Assembly: GCF_003003235.1 (NCBI RefSeq)
Contig: NZ_PVUE01000010.1
Location: 62,001-126,000 of the forward strand
DNA from: Antricoccus suffuscus
GTDB taxonomy: Bacteria > Actinomycetota > Actinomycetes > Mycobacteriales > Antricoccaceae
Length of the DNA: 64,000 nucleotides
Direction of reading: 5' to 3'
In this document: positions 63,848-64,000 of the stretch, piece after piece
Position numbering within the stretch: position 1 is the first letter of the stretch
How the letters are laid out: each line of letters begins with the position of its first letter
Position numbers and translations under genes: made by a program
The notes under the pieces: model-generated
The model's database searches: none
Seen by the model: the letters and a program-made list of their open reading frames with translations, nothing else
Told to the model about the DNA's origin: nothing

Positions 63848-64000
63848 ATGGGACGTAGCGCCGACCAGCCACGGGTCCGGCAAGGCGACCAGACGCGGGT
63901 CGACGACACCGGGTGCCACTTCTTGCACGTCGACATGGACGCGTTCTTCGCCAGTGTCGAGATTCGGCGCAACCCAGAGTTGCGAGGCAAACCGGTCGTC
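63848..64000 (+). CDS. dinB: DNA polymerase IV (3' truncated by window edge)
   Basis: Only the first ~51 codons are in the window. CHFLHVDMDAFFASVEIRRNPELRGKPVV is the conserved opening of Y-family polymerases, with the catalytic metal Asp in HVDMDAFFASVE. The ATG at 63848 is the first in-frame one. A 13-bp direct repeat (AATGGGACGTAGC, at 63831 and 63847) spans the start. It would be error-prone translesion polymerase under the upstream SOS promoter. Confidence 0.9.
   Translation, partial: MGRSADQPRVRQGDQTRVDDTGCHFLHVDMDAFFASVEIRRNPELRGKPVV

Overview
The window is a 64 kb chromosomal stretch from a high-GC actinobacterium. Evidence: GTG and TTG starts are common, the terminal respiratory chain is the qcrCAB/ctaCEF type, DUF3043, Rv2175c-type and Rv2179c-type proteins are present, and a c-di-AMP riboswitch precedes a RipA-like hydrolase. 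The backbone follows, gene for gene, the order known from Mycobacterium tuberculosis around Rv2172-Rv2215 (dlaT, pepA, gcvT, DUF3043, glycerate kinase, erpA, asnB, ctaC-ctaF, qcrBAC-ctaE, trpD, exonuclease/UvrC-like, NlpC, pimB, fadD15, TB16.3-like, ArsA-like, Rv2183c-like, plsC, exoribonuclease, aroG, pknL, Rv2175c-like, idsA, metF). I see no phage, IS element, CRISPR array, tRNA or rRNA. I cannot place the genus; the backbone fits a non-mycobacterial Actinomycetia member. That order comparison is from memory, not from a search.

Layout. 1-7 kb: a 5'-truncated pseudokinase, lpdA and dlaT (E3 and E2 of a 2-oxo acid dehydrogenase), a small conserved protein and leucyl aminopeptidase. 7-13 kb: a PadR regulator with a long disordered N-terminus, gcvT, DUF3043, a GNAT protein, glycerate kinase and erpA, closed by a strong bidirectional terminator. 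12.8-18.8 kb: a leftward operon of nucleoside hydrolase, asnB, an acyl-CoA ligase and a thiolase. 19-26.7 kb: the respiratory block, ctaC-ctaF facing ctaE-qcrC-qcrA-qcrB, with a FrnE-like DsbA protein between two terminators and a CtaG-like protein divergent. 26.7-36.5 kb: trpD, an Lrp-type sensor domain, a DnaQ-UvrC fusion, two coiled-coil NlpC/P60 cell-wall enzymes (one fused to a VanY domain, the other behind a c-di-AMP riboswitch), pimB and fadD15. 36.6-46.5 kb: an overlapping run (lipid-binding fold, ArsA-like ATPase, Cys-rich protein, ROK kinase, unknown), then plsC, glpK, the exoribonuclease and aroG.

Accessory cargo interrupts the backbone. At 46.5-49.7 kb there is a cobalt-type nitrile hydratase operon (alpha, beta, activator) coupled to a threonine aldolase. 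At 52.3-57.9 kb a carotenoid locus (crtYc-crtYd facing idsA-crtI-crtB) has an ECF42 sigma factor with its DGPF/YCII partner embedded in it. At the right end a perfect LexA-type palindrome overlaps the -10 of a promoter that leads into a SAV_6107-type HEPN protein, a SAM methyltransferase and a 3'-truncated dinB, which looks like a DNA-damage-inducible three-gene module.

No gap between genes exceeds 300 bases. The longest is 32338-32608, which holds the riboswitch and its promoter; the next, 62306-62538, holds the SOS promoter and a leader hairpin. The 18772-18986 and 4855-5054 gaps hold divergent promoters only.
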